This document shows, one piece after another, positions 63,232 to 64,000 of a stretch of DNA of 64,000 bases. Numbering within the stretch: position 1 is the first letter of the stretch; every line of letters begins with the position of its first letter. The DNA is from Microbacterium oxydans. Its GTDB lineage: Bacteria; Actinomycetota; Actinomycetes; Actinomycetales; Microbacteriaceae. Made by a program: the position numbers and the translations under genes. Below the pieces are notes generated by a model. It had not been told where the DNA came from, made no database searches, and saw only the letters and a program-made list of their open reading frames with translations. Where the stretch lies: NCBI RefSeq assembly GCF_000956405.1, contig NZ_JYIV01000030.1, positions 310,001 to 374,000 of the forward strand, in the 5' to 3' direction.

Positions 63232-64000
63232 TCAGGCACCGGTGTTGAGGGCCACCAGCTTCTCCTTCACCTGCCGACGAAGCACCTTGCCGATCAACGA
63301 CTTCGGGAGCTCATCCACGACGAAGATCCGCCGGGGGACCTTGTACGGCGTCAGGATGCTGCGAGCGAATTCGCGGATCGCTTCGACGTCGACCTCGGCC
63401 CCGGGGTCGACGACGATCGCCGCGACGACTTCCTCACCCGAGTGCTCGCTCGGAAGACCGATGACCGCAGCATCCACCACCTCAGGGTGCTGGCGCAGCG
63501 CATTCTCGACCTCGGTGGGGGCGACGTTGAAGCCGCCGGTGATGATGAGCTCCTTGATCCGATCGACGATCCGCACGAAGCCGGCCTCGTCGATCGTCAC
63601 GATGTCGCCCGTCCGATACCACCCGTCGACGAACACGGCCTCGGTCTCCTCCGGCTTGCCGTAGTACCCCGAGAAGACCTGCGGCCCGCGCACCACGAGC
63701 TCTCCCGCTGCGCCCGCGGGTACATCCTCGGTGGGATTCTCCGGGTCGACCACCCGGCATTCGGTGCCGGGCAGCGGAAGCCCGACGGTGCCGGGCACGC
63801 GGTTGTCGGCGACAGGATTCGCCATGAGCACAGGGGAGCACTCGCTCAGCCCGTAGCCCTCGACGAGATAGCCGTTGGTCGCCTCCTCGAAGGGCACGAC
63901 CAGCTCGTGGGGCAGCGCCATGGCCCCGGAGATCGCGACCTCGATGCCGTCGAGGGAGACACCCTTGGCCTTGGCGGCGCTCAACAGGCGGTCTGCGATC
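63232..64000 (-). CDS. Long-chain acyl-CoA ligase (N-terminal part outside window)
   Basis: The C-terminal 256 residues of an AMP-forming acyl-CoA synthetase, which activates fatty acids for beta-oxidation or lipid synthesis. Visible: GYGLSECSPVLMANP (the A5-like motif), GYYGKPEETEAVFVDGWYRTGDIVTIDEAGF (the TGD motif at GWYRTGD), DRIKELIITGGFNVAPTEVE, and the catalytic Lys near the end in LPKSLIGKVLRRQ. The frame continues past base 64000 without a start (reading ADRLLSAAKAK at the edge), so the gene is cut by the window. Confidence 0.94.
   Translation of the reverse strand, partial: IADRLLSAAKAKGVSLDGIEVAISGAMALPHELVVPFEEATNGYLVEGYGLSECSPVLMANPVADNRVPGTVGLPLPGTECRVVDPENPTEDVPAGAAGELVVRGPQVFSGYYGKPEETEAVFVDGWYRTGDIVTIDEAGFVRIVDRIKELIITGGFNVAPTEVENALRQHPEVVDAAVIGLPSEHSGEEVVAAIVVDPGAEVDVEAIREFARSILTPYKVPRRIFVVDELPKSLIGKVLRRQVKEKLVALNTGA

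Overview
The window is chromosomal DNA from a high-GC actinobacterium, most probably Microbacteriaceae and close to Microbacterium. Supporting this are the strong GC bias at third codon positions, the many GTG starts, the GlgX-GlgE-GlgB glycogen cluster, the actinobacterial DUF2469 protein between rnhB and yraN, and the order smc-ftsY-ffh and rpsP-khpA-rimM-trmD-rplS-lepB-rnhB. This is housekeeping DNA. I see no insertion sequence, prophage, CRISPR array, rRNA or tRNA gene. Coding density is very high and only two stretches longer than 300 bases lack a sizeable gene (8623-9149 and 38875-39194).

Layout. 1-4981 (+): recG (5' end cut), coaD, a YceD-like DUF177 gene, rpmF, rnc, mutM. 5026-8957 (-): a two-gene ABC exporter, then a transcription unit of a 37-codon leader ORF, a 94-aa protein and a double-GNAT acetyltransferase. 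9121-18121: a short upstream ORF, smc, ftsY and a DUF2004 gene (+); lipA-lipB (-); a TetR gene and ffh (+). 18128-20997: an EamA exporter divergent from a LysR regulator, then an orphan 305-aa protein. 21067-26236: glycerol genes glpD-glpF-glpK (-) divergent from a SorC-type regulator, with a perfect palindrome between them. 26267-34131: a carboxylate-amine ligase (-), the rpsP-khpA-rimM-trmD translation operon, a phosphatase and map (-), a small membrane protein, rplS, lepB, rnhB and DUF2469. 34263-38315: yraN-comM-dprA-xerC. 38338-44180: an M23-like secreted protein (-), rpsB-tsf, pyrH-frr-cdsA and a double-DivIVA protein. 44229-50066: a secreted transglycosylase-like protein, a small Zn-ribbon protein coupled to a hydrolase, an AI-2E-type permease (-), a membrane/lipoprotein fusion and a thioredoxin-TPR protein. 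50108-56522 (-): glgX-glgE-glgB. 56622-64000: a cysteine desulfurase and mnmA (tRNA 2-thiolation), ligA, then a DEAD-box helicase and an acyl-CoA ligase (-, cut by the window end).

The genes cover protein targeting (ffh, ftsY, lepB), translation (S16, S2, L19, L32, EF-Ts, RRF, TrmD, RimM), chromosome maintenance (smc, xerC, recG, ligA, mutM), lipoate synthesis, glycerol uptake and glycogen branching/maltosyl transfer.

The less expected signals are regulatory or architectural. Ten start codons lie exactly 12 bases downstream of a TAnnnT -10 hexamer, the geometry of leaderless mRNAs. One of these starts a 12-codon ORF overlapping the smc start. A 22-bp perfect palindrome lies between the divergent smc and leader-ORF promoters. 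A 14-bp perfect palindrome lies between glpD and its likely regulator. A 649-aa membrane protein has a complete lipoprotein signal peptide in its middle. None of this proves a new system; the smc/leader-ORF/GNAT intergenic region is the best candidate for one.
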